Origin: Amphiura filiformis
Taxonomy: Eukaryota > Echinodermata > Ophiuroidea > Amphilepidida > Amphiuridae
Assembly (NCBI RefSeq): GCF_039555335.1
Contig: NC_092628.1
Span: forward strand, 98,971,893 to 99,035,892
Length of the DNA: 64,000 nt
Reading direction: 5' to 3'
Numbering within the stretch: the first letter of the stretch is position 1; every line of letters begins with the position of its first letter. The position numbers were made by a program, and so were the translations under genes. The notes under the pieces are model-generated. The model made no database searches and was not told the origin of the DNA. It saw nothing but the letters and a program-made list of their open reading frames with translations. Shown here one piece after another: positions 10,048 through 23,400 of the stretch.

Positions 10048-13000
10048 ATGGCTTTAAAGTTTAGTACTTTTAATTGCAGAGGGCTTCAAGATAATTTTAA
10101 ACGTAAGAAAATTTTCAGTTATTTTCATAAACGTAATGATGATATTATTTTTCTACAGGAGACCCACTCTTCCGTGAATGATGAAAACTGGTGGTCTACC
10201 CAATGGGGCGGTCACTCATGGCTGTGCAGCTTTGCTTCTAACAGTAGAGGTGTTGGGATTTTAATCAAGTCTTCTGTTTCTGTGACTACAAATGCGGTTA
10301 TTAAAGATCCTGATGGTAGATACTTAATTCTTGATGTTTTGTTAAATGGTTTACATTTAATTTTAGTAAATGTTTATGCTCCCAATAAGGATGACCCTGA
10401 TTTTTTTACTGATCTTTTTTCATTACTTGATAATATGGATTCTTCTAGTTTTCTTGTTGCGGTGATTTAAACATTGCTTTAGGTCCCTGGATTATCAAGG
10501 TTCTCTCACAAATCATTCTAATATTAATTCAAGAAATGCTCTTGAAGCTTTAATGGATGAATTTAATCTAGTCGATATTTGGAGGTCTGAACACCTCAAC
10601 ACCAGGAGTTATACCAGGCACCAGAAACACCCTGTTGTGCTTTCCAGACTTGATTACATTCTTGCTTCCAGTAACCTGGCAAACAATGTTAAATCATCTA
10701 ATATCATTTCTGGTGTTAGCTCTGATCACTCGATTGTTACAGCTAAAATTTCAACCGATGTCCATGCAAGAGGAAAGGGCTATTGGAAATGTAACTGCTA
10801 TTATTTGAGACATGACTCAGATTTTGTTGATTTTATTAAATCAAAAATTACTGAGTTTAAAAATATCCATAGTCAATCTCCTGCAAACCCAAACATCATT
10901 TGGGACAGTTTGAAATGTGTCATTACAGGCCATTGTATTGAATATAGCAGCAGAAAGAAAAAGGCGAAATCAAGTAAAGTCTAATCTTCTAAAAGAAATT
11001 GACAAAGTGAGAAAGGACATTTCTGAATTTTCTAATATCAATAATGATGTTAGTCTTGATGTCTTGGTTGAACGACTTAGTTCTCTGGAAAGTGATTTAA
11101 ATAATATTATTGATCAAGAGACTGCTGGGCTAGTTGTCAGATCTAGATTAAAGTGGGTTGAGCATGGTGAAAAGAGTACCAGATATTTCTGCAATCTTGA
11201 GAAGCGCTCCTCAGAGAAAAAGGTCATCGGAATCTTATGAAGGAAAAGCGGTACCATTCAAACTGATCCTGTTAACATTTTGAAAGACCTTCATGGTTTT
11301 TATGATGATCTTTATACTTCTCGCTCTACTACAGCATCAGACCAAGCTGCAAGTACTTTTCTTGATCAGCTTGAAATTCCTCAGCTGTCTGAAGAAAGTA
11401 AAGAGAATTTGAATAGACCTGTTACAAAAGCTGAACTGCTTTTGAATTTGAAATCTTTGTGCCATAACAAAGCACCAGGTTTAGATGGCCTCCCAGTGGA
11501 GTTTTACATCGTCTTTTTTAATGATATTGCTGATATGTTAATTGCATCTTTTAATTTTTCCTTTGAACAAGGCCTTTTGTCTCTTTCCCAAAGAAATGGT
11601 GTTGTTACTTTGCTTCCTAAAAAGGACCGTGATCCTATTTTTGTTAAAAATTACCGTCCTATTTCCTTATTGACGACTGATTATAAGCTCATTGCAAAGA
11701 CCATGGCTAATCGTCTCAAACTTGTTCTTCAGGATCTTATTCATGATGATCAAACTGGTTTCATGAAGGGTAGGAATATTGGTTGTAACATTCGTAACAT
11801 TATTGATTTGATTGACTATTCCGATATGAATAATAACCCAGGGTCTATTGTCTTGTTAGATATAGAAAAGGCTTTCGACAGCGTTGAACACAGTTTCTTA
11901 TTTCAGGTTTTAAGTCGGTTTAATCTTGGGGATAATTTTATTCAGTGGGTCAAAACTTTTTACAATTGCGGAAAAGTTATGTTATCAATAATGGTTTTCT
12001 CAGCAATCCTATTGACATGTCTCGTGGAATTTTTCAAGGCTGTCCTATTTCACCCTTTTTGTTCCTTTTTGCCATTGAAATTTTGGCTATCGCAGTTCGC
12101 AGTAATGAAAAAATAAAAGGTCTTAAAGTGGGTAACATAGAAAAGAAGATTAATTTGCTGGCTGATGATACCACTTGTTTCTTACAAGGGGATTTGGAAT
12201 CTTTCAAATTCTCTTCAACATCCTTGATAAATTTGCTTCCTTTTCAGGTTGCAAAATCAATATGTCAAAATCTGAGGCCATTCATATTGGCAGCTTAAAA
12301 GGTTCTGATTTCCATCCCTTTGAAGATATTGGGCTGAAGTGGAAGACAAACACCTTTAAAACCTTAGGTGTTAATTTTTCTCTTAATACACATGCTCTTT
12401 TTGAGCTCAACTTTACCCCTAAACTTCATCAAATTGAGCAAACACTCAATTGCTGGAGGAGTAGATATTTATCTCTCTTGGGCAAAGTTACAGTTGTAAA
12501 ATCCCTGTTGTTACCCCAGCTCTTGTATCTCTTTTCTGTTCTTTGTATAAACATTCCAAAAAGTTTTTTCAAGAAACTGAATAGTATGTTTTATAAATTC
12601 ATTTGGAATGGAGGAATGACAGAGTTAAGAGGATGTCATGTGTAATGATTATGATAATGGTGGTCTTCGGATGATTGACCTTCTTGTGTTCTCACAGGCT
12701 CAAAAATTTGTGTGGGTTAAGCAGCTGCTTGATCCTAATTATTCTAGTTTTTGGAAATCCCTTGAACTTTCTGTGTTATCTTCTTTTATCCAGATTATAC
12801 TGTCTTGTTGAAGACAGATGCTCCAGATTGTGTTTTAAATACCCTGTCAAATTGTCAGCTAATTGAGACTATCAAATTATGGTATTTATACAAATGCAAG
12901 ATGAAGGAAAAATTAAACTGGTCCGATTTCCATCTCCAGGACCCAATTTGGTGGAACAAAGATGTTGGTTAAAAACAAAAAAGTTTTTCTTTTACCCTAC

Positions 13001-13825
13001 TTGGGATGAAAAAGGGATCCATTGCATTTCAGATCTTTATATGGGTCACAATTTAGTTAAAACCTTTGAAGATTTGGTTTTAGAATTTGATATTTCCATT
13101 AAAGACAGGAGAAAATACAATTATTTAATGAATGGGATTTATTTGGATTGGTTCCAGAACCTAAGAACATTCAAGAAAACATTTTTGTTACTATTTCTGC
13201 TTCGCTTTTAGATGCAGAGAAGGTTTCAAAACATGCCTACTCAACTCTTAGGAACCAAGCCACTGTTGAAGCTGAAAACAAATGGGTTGATTGTCTCGAT
13301 GTGTTTGATGAAATTGAATGGAACTGTGTGCATAGTAGCAATTTTAAATGTACTATTGAAACCCAGTTACGCTCTTTTTATTTTAAAGTTTTTCATAGGG
13401 CAATTTGTACAAATAATTTTCTTCACAGAATTGGTAGGGTGGATTCACCCAATTGTTACTTTTGTAATGAATTGCCCGAAACAATTTTGCATTTATTTTG
13501 TGAATGCAAGAATGTGTCTCCCATGTGGGATGAACTATGTTTTTATATTAACAGTGTCACTGGGGATTCTTTTACATTTTCCAAATTTGATAAAATGTTT
13601 GGTATCAGGGATACCTCAGAACATGACCTTTGTATTAATTTCCTTTTTCTGTGCCTTAAATTTTACATTCATAAGTGCAGATTTAAACAGACTAACCTTA
13701 GTTTCAATGCCTTTCTGAATATGGTCAAATTGAAGCAGAAAATTGAGTATAAAATTGCTGAAAGTAAAAAGGTAAACTGCTTGGCTCCATTTCAAAAATG
13801 GACCATTGATCTTGAAGCATCTTAA
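10048..13825 (+). pseudogene. LINE ORF2: AP endonuclease, reverse transcriptase, Cys-rich tail; several frameshifts
   Basis: ORF2 protein nicks the target and primes reverse transcription there. From ATG 10048 the endonuclease shows STFNCRGLQ, FLQETHSS, VNVYAPNKDD, then (after a one-base shift near 10462) GDLNIAL, SRLDYILAS and SSDHSIV, so all its catalytic blocks are traceable. The RT spans about 11280-12640: KAPGLDGLPVEFY, NYRPISLL, LDIEKAFDSVEH, GCPISPFLFLFAIE and LADDTTCFL (an LADD in place of the commoner FADD). The last part (13148-13825) carries CYFCNELPETILHLFCEC, the zinc-knuckle-like tail. Frame changes occur at least near 10462, 10980, 11240, 11970, 12240, 12645 and 13150. Confidence 0.82.
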
Positions 13826-14431
13826 ATTGTTGTCCTTTTCTTCAATTATTTTCAAACTGATTATGGCAGGATCAAGATGGGTGTAACCAAGTAATGTGTG
13901 CACTTGTTTGACACAAGACTGGTGCTTGTGTTTTGTTTGTAAGAGTGAACGTTCTCTTTGTCCATCGTCTTTGTCTCTTTTGTGATTGTCCTTTGTACCT
14001 GTTCTTAAAAATTTTTGACTATAATATTATATTTTAATTCATGATCGTTGGGAACTGGTGGCCCATTTTGTATGTTTTTCTCCCTCCACCAGTTCCAAGA
14101 ACAGGAATAAAAACTTCAAAAAAAAAAAAAAAAAAAAAAAAAAAACAATAAGCGACCACCCAAAATGACTTTGTTAAGTGCCCTGGGTGCTTATTGGAAT
14201 GAATCTGTACATATTTCATGAATTTGAGAAGTCTGTTATTACATCAAAGGTCAGCAAGATATACATGCAATCTTGAAGAAGTTGGTTACATTGATTTTGT
14301 TGAAATAGTGTCAGTAAAACTATGCATATATTGCAGCAAACTAGTTAGTGAATAACCTGGTGGTTTGTAATATGTATGTGAAAGTAAGTATGTGTGCTTT
14401 GTAAACTCTTTTTTCCTCCTTTAAATTTCAG

Positions 14432-17400
14432 ACCCATGAAAAGCGTTACCCCAGAATATCCAGTGATTGGAATGAAACCCCTCAAGAGCAGATGCCTCGT
14501 ACAAACCGATTGGTTAATCAAATGAACATTGCAAATGAAACCAAGATTACACTGTACAAGAAAAAGGAAAAGAAAAAAGCCAAAGAACCAGCTGCTAAAC
14601 CTCAAACATCAGGGTACGTATTAATTTGACATATGGTACTATTGTAAGATGAGGCTCTAAATCAATTTATTTGAAATTAAATATTCATTGCTCCTAAGGC
14701 ACGATCTTTTCATAATTGTTTGTATGGTGGAACATGGCAGACATATCATGTTGACTTAAATCTGTGCTGAATGTGTTGTATGGTGCAACTACTGAGCCTT
14801 GCACCGATATCACAGACTATGTTGTTCAGTTCCAAATAAGTAGAAATTCTTTGATCTGTCAAAGACATCCAGACCTTGTATGTGCATCAATAAATGTAAA
14901 TTTGCCTTCATCAATTTCATCTTCCAATGGCACAAAGTGCAAAGATTTCAAGTAAAACTTACTAACAATCAAATCCAAACTCTATGCATTTACAAACCGC
15001 AGAAGATGGGTGATCTGCTAGTAATCTATAAATCAAGAATCTGTTGATTATATTTTACAGACGTAGATGGAAGATGGCAAGGAACCCCATTCAAACAGCA
15101 GCACAAGTTGCAGCAATTGTCAGTGATAGTAAGTAGCCATTTTTAAAATGACGACTTTTTGATGTGATCTACAAAAATGCTGGATTACATTACTGTAATG
15201 CATAATGCCACACAGTGGACAGATAAATCTTGCAAATCATGTTGTACTCATAAGTGCACTTATCATAGTCTTTTAATCATATTTTGCAGTGGTTACCTCC
15301 AGAAAGATAATTGCATGTGATAATGTATGTTTTTCTAATTCTAGGGAGGAAAATTAGCACTACCCGGCTAGATAAAGAAAGTCTTCAATGGAATAGAGTA
15401 CAGATGTTGTTAGAGAAACTTGAATCACAGAGGGTAGAAGAAAGACGAGATGCTGCTATGGTAAGAAGCTGCTCACTCTGTATCATGTCAGAAAGGTTCA
15501 AACTGTGATTAATTTAATCTGGTAAACCAGAAAACTTGCCTTTTGGGCTAGATGGAACCACTGACATTGTCACTAAAACCTTCAGCTGGTCTTAACCTAG
15601 GATCGTCCGATGTCAAACAGCAAGGAAGTTGCTCGATGACCTGATCCCAACCATGTACGAAATTCAGTGCGCCAAAGATTAGGAGTGCATAGTTATTCAC
15701 ATTGGTGAAACTGGTCAACCCCTACAGAGTCATGTCACAACATGCTAGTTCAAGTGGCAATGATTCAGCTGTCTATACACCAATCCGACTACGCCCTTAC
15801 TGCATTAGCCCTGACGTAAAACTGCGGTGTCCCAAGGTCGGGGTCCATCAATTACTTGTTAGTGTGCTATACAGAACTGTATCATGAATTGATTTAACAA
15901 ATTTTAATTTAATTTTAATTTTAATTTTAATTTTTAATTTTAATTTAAAAATCTCCCGCACTTGTACATCGGTGGTTCCGTCAATACAGTGTGGTAAATA
16001 AGCAAAAATTACCACGGGCCATTTGGGCCCTTGTTCTTGAATCTTTGGGGGCCCTGACAAACTTTTGCGGGCCCGAATAATTTGACTTTAGTTTCTAAAT
16101 TCTAAACTTGAATTTACAACGTCAAAACATACTAAATTAGCAAATATTTTCACAGAAAGTATATTTAAATTTACCAAAATAAAGTTGGGAGTAGTAATTT
16201 CCCAGCTAAGAAACTCACAGTCGACGTGAAATAAGCATATCCCCAGGGCAGAGCCGTCAGCCAGAGTATTTAGTAAAAGTAGGCCTGCACATGTTGACAA
16301 CATTGTGTGATTATGATGGACATCAGCCGGGGAAAATCCAGGAAAATTGTGTTTCAGGAACTTTTAGATCCTTCAAATTTCAGCAAAGAGTAAGCTGAAA
16401 CCATGGCCAATATTTTATTTTGGTAGTGAAAATACAGAGACATCCCAAAATCATGGTCTTTTATTGATGTAAACATCACCAGATGACCTCCAGAAAACCT
16501 CACTGAGAAAGTTGCCGATGTTGAATGTTGTTGATACACAGGTGTGATCTAAAAATAGATGAGCATTATTGAGCCTGAGCCATTCCATTTTTTACAGTGG
16601 GGAGATGTTCAAGGTATAAAAAGTGTGTCAAATAAAGATAGTTTTGGCTGGCCCAAGTGAACATTTTCGTGCAGAAAATATTCTTAATATTAGTTTTATT
16701 AGTATAATTTCGTTGTCTTACTATTTGTATCCCTTGAAAGTGCACACAAACAAAATTATGACTTATTTTTATTTACTTGGAAATACTGGTTCACCCCCAT
16801 AGTTGGACCTTAGTAAAACAAGCAGGATGTTACAAAACAACAAGAAGCATGGCGACCTGGCGATCGTGAAGTTCTGAGTCACAGCAAAATCATGTTGATT
16901 TTGGCATAAGAGCGTGGAAAATAAACACATTTCTTCAAAAAATATGCATTTAAAATGAATCTCCATTATGAACTAGCGTAGTATGGACGATGTCTTGGAA
17001 CTGTATTTTCAGTCCCGTTTTTCAGTAAGCTTAAATTTATTTTTTTTATTTAAAATTTTTTTTTTTCACGGGCCAGACGGGCTCGCACGGCACATTTTCA
17101 TCAGGCACGCATTGATTTTCACGGGCTACGGGCCCGAGGGCCCGCCTTATTTACCACGCTGCGTCAATAGAGGGCCAAATACAGTAAACGCCTCTTGGAT
17201 TGGTGTATAAACATCTCAAGGGCAGTCTTCACTGTTTTGACATTGATGATGTCATTTTGGACTGTGAACCCTGTGTCCCTCAATATGAGTGGGGTGTTGT
17301 GGTTAATCTGTCACATGGTTGGTATTGGGTCAATAAGCAACATCCTGGCCATTTTATATCAAACAACCCTAGGTCATCCATGCAGCTGAAGACCAAATGT

Positions 17401-20400
17401 TTTGGTCGCAGCATTGGTGATTCCATGTAGTCAAAAAAGTGGTTGACCAGATTAAATTAATCACAACCCGCTTTATCAATCAATATATCAATTCATCATT
17501 ATTTGAGTGATTACTTGATTGATTTATATCTGCAATTAATATTATTCAACCGATAATTTAATTGCTCAAACGCTTAAACTAAATACTTGCCAAGTTGTTT
17601 GATAGCAGTTCATTAGGCGTAAGAAAAGGTTGTATTGCTCTTAAAGCTCCAAAGTCAGGGTTGGTTAGTCAGTTTACTTTTTAATTTTTTTTGTAACTTT
17701 TTGCCACATACAGTATTAAAAAACACAAGTTCACCAAAAACTATGATAAACAATGATGATGATGATGTTTTCTTGATATATCAGTTGTGCTGATGGGCAA
17801 AACATATTTTGCAAATGTTTTACCAAATACATATGAAAATGCAAATATGGAAGCTTATGGAGGAGTAAAAGCATAACCCTACTCTTTTGGTAAATCAGAA
17901 ATGGGCAAAAATACAAACTTTTTTAATTGACTTAATATTTTATTGATTTGGTAAACACTTTATTTATTATTGTTTGCTTGCTTGATCAATTAATCGCTTA
18001 GACCATTGCTTGACATATCGATCAATATATTGATTAATTCCATTTCAGCATCAAACTCTGTGACATATTGTCAAATTGGTCCATTTGCAAGTGACACTTT
18101 ATTTAGACGTTGCTGTTATTTTGATTTCAGTTAAAAGAATAATAATTGCCATGTTACATATTTAACAGGAACTCAATTGTCCATGCTTTAGTGTTGGAAC
18201 CAAGAAAATCCTAGTTTGTACAGATTACTGATGTGAGAAGATAAAGATGGGATTTGTTATGTGTATGACTTCAGCCGGGACTTCAGCATACAAATTATTA
18301 TTAATTTTGCAGTTAAAGATGGAGACAGATTTTGTAACTTGAAGTGAACAAGTTGCCTGATATTTAAATCATTGTAGGAAAGCCACAGCTCTATCTCTCA
18401 TCCCAAGTGATGTCACAGTGAAATATGCATATTTAAATGCAATTTGCATAATTTATGCAAAACTCATAGCAAATTAATAGCCAAGATTGTGGACAAATTA
18501 TCTTAAGATCTGTCAGGTGTATGGTAGCGAAACCTGGTGGAAGGAATCGTTATTTTCATGATTTGCGCACCTCTCTAATTCTCATATCTCAGATAGGTAT
18601 AATGAAAGACAAAGATAAAAAGACTAGTTTGCGTCTGACGTCATCTGTCAATCAAATTCTCTACGATCCTTGATTGGCTAATAGCGCGTATAAGGAAGGT
18701 CGATTCATCTGACTGGTAATTTCAACCGATAATTTAATTGCTCAAACGCTTAAACTAAATACTTGCCAAGTTGTTTGATAGCAGTTCATTAGGCGTAAGA
18801 AAAGGTTGTATTGCTCTTAAAGCTCCAAAGTCAGGGTTGGTTAGTCAGTTTACTTTTTAATTTTTTTTTTAACTTTTTGCCACATACAGTATTAAAAAAC
18901 ACAAGTTCACCAAAAACTATGATAAACAATGATGATGATGATGTTTTCTTGATATATCAGTTGTGCTGATGGGCAAAACATATTTTGCAAATGTTTTACC
19001 AAATACATATGAAAATGCAAATATGGAAGCTTATGGAGGAGTAAAACGCAACCCTACTCTTTTGGTAAATCAGAAATGGGCAAAAATACAAACTTTTTTA
19101 ATTGACTTAATATTTTATTGATTTGGTAAACACTTTATTTATTATTGTTTGCTTGCTTGATCAATTAATCGCTTAGACCATTGCTTGACATATCGATCAA
19201 TATATTGATTAATTCCATTTCAGCATCAAACTCTGTGACATATTGTCAAATTGGTCCATTTGCAAGTGACACTTTATTTAGACGTTGCTGTTATTTTGAT
19301 TTCAGTTAAAAAGAATAATAATTGCCATGTTACATATTTAACAGGAACTCAATTGTCCATGCTTTAGTGTTGGAACCAAGAAAATCCTAGTTTGTACAGA
19401 TTACTGATGTGAGAAGATAAAGATGGGATTTGTTATGTGTATGACTTCAGCCGGGACTTCAGCATACAAATTATTATTAATTTTGCAGTTAAAGATGGAG
19501 ACAGATTTTGTAACTTGAAGTGAACAAGTTGCCTGATATTTAAATCATTGTAGGAAAGCCACAGCTCTATCTCTCATCCCAAGTGATGTCACAGTGAAAT
19601 ATGCATATTTAAGTACGCAATTTGCATAATTTATGCAAAACTCATAGCAAATTAATAGCCAAGATTGTGGACAAATTATCTTAAGATCTGTCAGGTGTAT
19701 GGTAGCGAAACCTGGTGGAAGGAATCGTTATTTTCATGATTTGCGCACCTCTCTAATTCTCATATCTCAGATAGGTATAATGAAAGACAAAGATAAAAAG
19801 ACTAGTTTGCGTCTGACGTCATCTGTCAATCAAATTCTCTACGATCCTTGATTGGCTAATAGCGCGTATAAGGAAGGTCGATTCATCTGACTGGTGCCGA
19901 TCGGAGAAAAGGAATAGCAGTGAATGGCGAAAAATTACGTACTCTTACAAGGCAAAAAGCAACTTTTCTAGGCATTGTTGAATGTTGACATGGTGCCTTC
20001 ACCAAAGAAAGTTTCCTAGTATAAAGACCTAACTTTTGAGATGGTTTGTATGTTCAAAGGTGCAAAATTAACAATAAGACGCCTGGTTTTCCCGCTGTGT
20101 TCAGCAACTCATATCATCACGACACTTGTAAACAAACCGTGCTCGGAGTTTGATTGACAGATGACGTCAGACGCAAACTAGTCTTTTTTATCTTTGTCTT
20201 TCATTATACATACATCTGTATAGGCACAGTGACAAAACTTGGTAGGGGGAAGCAGGGTCAAAGGTTCCTGGCCATGGTAGTATGGTCTGGATATTAAGGA
20301 TAGAGTGGTGTTTCTCATATTTGTGGCCAAAATCTGATAAGTTTTTCATTTTTGTATAATTCTGTAACTGCAGTAATGAAAGTGTTGATTATTTTGGCAA

Positions 20401-23400
20401 TGAAACATAATATCGTTATGAATTCGGCAGAGTGACGAATCGGGAATTTTGAGCAAATTGAGTATTTGTATGCTTATGATTATGTTTCAGGTTATCTTTT
20501 ATTTCCACCAAAAATTAATGGCAAATCTTACTCACCGACGTAGTTATTGAAATTTTGATTTGGACGAATCGCGCCAAAATGCGATAAATTAATTCGGCAG
20601 AGAGACGAATCGTATACATAGCTGTACAAATCATGTTGATCTATAGTATTGTATTGCGGGAAACCCCAAATTTTCTATATTACATGTCCTATACTAATAT
20701 ATTTGATACCAACGTATAGCTGTAGGTATATTCTATCCAGTGATACCAAAATAAGTACAAACATTCCCCACATGATATTGCTGTGGTTTATTAATGTGAG
20801 TGCGCGCCCGTGAAATTGGAAAATCCCGGAAAATTATACACAAAATAAAGGCCAATATTGTTATTTTTGCTTTAAAATCCTCGAGTTTTTGCTAAATATT
20901 ACAGGGATGACTATTTATAACTTATATAGCAAGTTAAGTTTGCATAGCCTTAGGACAACCAGTAATTTCTACACAAAAGCCCCAAATCAAGAATGTGTGC
21001 TATGGTTTACACGTAGTTGAATGCGTATTCGACCTCTCTCTGCGCAGTGGTAGAGATATTTTGGATACAGCATAAAGCCGAATAGCTGTTAAAACACGTT
21101 TTGAGGGATATATCAATTATTTTAGAACATGCAAGTATTGCTAATAATTCGTGTACATTCACTTCTATAATATACATTTCAAATGAGTGCTCACGAATGT
21201 TCTAAATTTTTAGAAGGACCAATGAAATGGTATCAAGATTTTCAAACGCTGTTTACTCAGAACAGCAATTTTGTGTATTCGGCACTCTGCCGTATTCACA
21301 ACGATATGAAGTAGTCAAAATAGCAATAAATGTTTCTCATGTCAAAATGACCAATTTGCCCGATACACATACAGTAGACTATAGTGGACTATTATAACAG
21401 CTTTGAATTTCCTCCATGCATTGTTTTACATGGATAGATAATTAGATATCATTTGTTTGTGTTGATTTGTTACAGCATTTGGGAATGTTAGATTGTAGTG
21501 ACCAAGACATCCTGTCTGCACTAACTAATGCAGTAAGTATCAGAATATTAATCTGTAATTACCAACAGCTAAACTAGCTATACTGTGTCTCGTCTCAAGT
21601 TGAGGGTAACGCCATGTTGGATTTCATAGTGGCAGATTTAAATTGTGCTTGCTAACCTAATCCCGCAGTGCGTATACACATGCTTAGAAGGGTGATTTGT
21701 CCATGCTGATTCAAGTCTGCCACTACAAAATCCAACATGGCATTATTCTCAACTTGAGAAAAGACACAGAATACCCAGGAGTGGCAGAGGTAGTAGTAAC
21801 CTGAGCACATACAGGGTGAGTCAAAAAAAGTGCAATAGAGAAAAGAATTCATTTTTATTTAAGAACGGAGTTGAACCTTTTTGGTTTTAACACATTTTAT
21901 ATATGGTATATCCATCAGTGACCTTGTGTGAAAAAATTAAGGAATTAGCATTTACCGTTTTGTTTTTATGACACATTTTATAGCGCTGCCCAATTTTAAT
22001 GTTTGTCCAAGAGACATCTAAAATTTGAATGTCAGCCCACTCTGTGTAAGGTAGATTTGGAACAACTGCCATTTTCTTAACCTCATTGGCATTGAAATAA
22101 AATGGAGCACCCAAAGTGTTATTGCCCTTGGTCTTGTTTAAGGAGAAACAACATTTGTTCTTATTTTCATTTTACCTTTACTTTAAAGATGTTTATTCTC
22201 TATCAAAAACATACAAATGTGTAGGCGGGTTTTTCAAATGTCAAAAATGAAATGCGCGCAAATTGAAGTGGAGTGAATTACAATTAATATCCAGGAAGTT
22301 GGACATATTGGGATTAAAAAAACTGGAGTTGGAGGCGAGTGAGTTATGAAGGACTCAAAGTAATGTTAGAAAGTTTGTTTGAACAGAAAAAAAAGAAATT
22401 AAAATAACACATAAATCAACCTTAATAAAGTTAAAGTCAGTTTCAGATCTGGTGCCTTTACCGTGCAATGTGTTCTCTCATTCAAAATACATGACACCTC
22501 GTGGACAAATAATGAAATTGGGTATCGCGTCAAAAGGACTCATAAAAATTAAACGGTAGTCGCGATTTACTTCATATTTTCATAGAAGGTGGCCATTGAG
22601 TGTGGCATTTATAGAATATTTCAATATTCAGAAAATTTTACCTGAAAATGGGGTTTTGTAGAGTAACTCTATAACAATAGGTTATAGAAGATAGCACAAA
22701 CTATATATTTCTGAAATCCATTATAATCAGACTAGTCATTTGGTATTTTAAAAAACAAAAAATATGTCAAGACACCTCATGGCATTAACAGCTGTTATTA
22801 TTCAAAGCTGGTGAGTTGGCACCTAGATAGCTGTTAACATTGTTTATGAAGCTTGCTCATTCCACAATTCCTGGAATGTGAGGTGGGAGTGCATTCCATG
22901 TGCAGACTGTAGATAGAATGTAAGCCCGTTCATGACTTAACAGTTAGATCTTGGAATTTGAACTGCAAGGTCCTGAGTTCTAATGGAGCGGCAAAGATAA
23001 GGATCAGTCTGGAGCTGGTCAGGGAGTAATTGACATAATAGCTCCGGAACATTACATTCAATGGAACATAGTGGTGGTACCAACTGCTCTGCGGTAGGCC
23101 ATGTATCTTTCAACAGGATTGGTGCAGGGCCTCTAGTGCCAGTGGTCACAAATGCAAAATTGCCCCACATCTTAAAATAAACTTTAAACCTTGTACAGCA
23201 TGTGAGAAAACCCTCATGCTTAATCACAAAGTGCACAATGCTTCAGGTTAACAGCTCTAGTATTCTCATTAACTGTTGGGCTCCCTTTGTTGTTGGTTAG
23301 AACATAATTCTAGTATTACAAAGGTTGCCAGTTTGAATCCGACCAGGTTTTTTTTTTTTTTACAATATTTATGACCTCTGGCTGCTCTGGTAAAGTTTAA

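Larger units (their letters stand above)
8238..14159 (+). mobile_element. L1-like non-LTR retrotransposon with target-site duplication
   Basis: A 17-bp phrase AAACAATAAGCGACCAC occurs at 8238-8254 and again at 14143-14159 just after a poly(A) run (14118-14145), so it is a target-site duplication around a 5.9-kb insertion. The adenines at the junction leave a few bases of ambiguity. Inside are an ORF1 with a coiled coil and RRM-like motif, an AP endonuclease, a reverse transcriptase and a Cys-rich C-terminal domain, in L1/Tx1 clade order. Several single-base frameshifts in both ORFs show the copy is inactive. Length and two-ORF layout suggest it is nearly full length. Confidence 0.88.
7979..14206. 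mobile_element. Older inverted-repeat (MITE-like) element split by the L1-like LINE
   Basis: The left part has TTCGTCCAATAAGCACCCA at 7979 and related CAATAAACACCC units just after it. The right part ends with the reverse complement, TTCATTCCAATAAGCACCC, at about 14205-14185. The LINE at 8255-14142 lies between them, and its target-site duplication falls within an internal copy of the AATAAGCGACCAC-type phrase. So the host sequence was probably a small non-autonomous DNA transposon. The outer boundary and superfamily are not determined. Confidence 0.45.

Noticed and set aside
17545..19896. Two LTRs of a retrotransposon
   Set aside because: The copies are directly adjacent with no internal part and do not show TG...CA ends.
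23276..23360. Functional tRNA gene
   Set aside because: Only A- and B-box-like phrases are present; the stems do not pair, so it is kept as a SINE or pseudogene.
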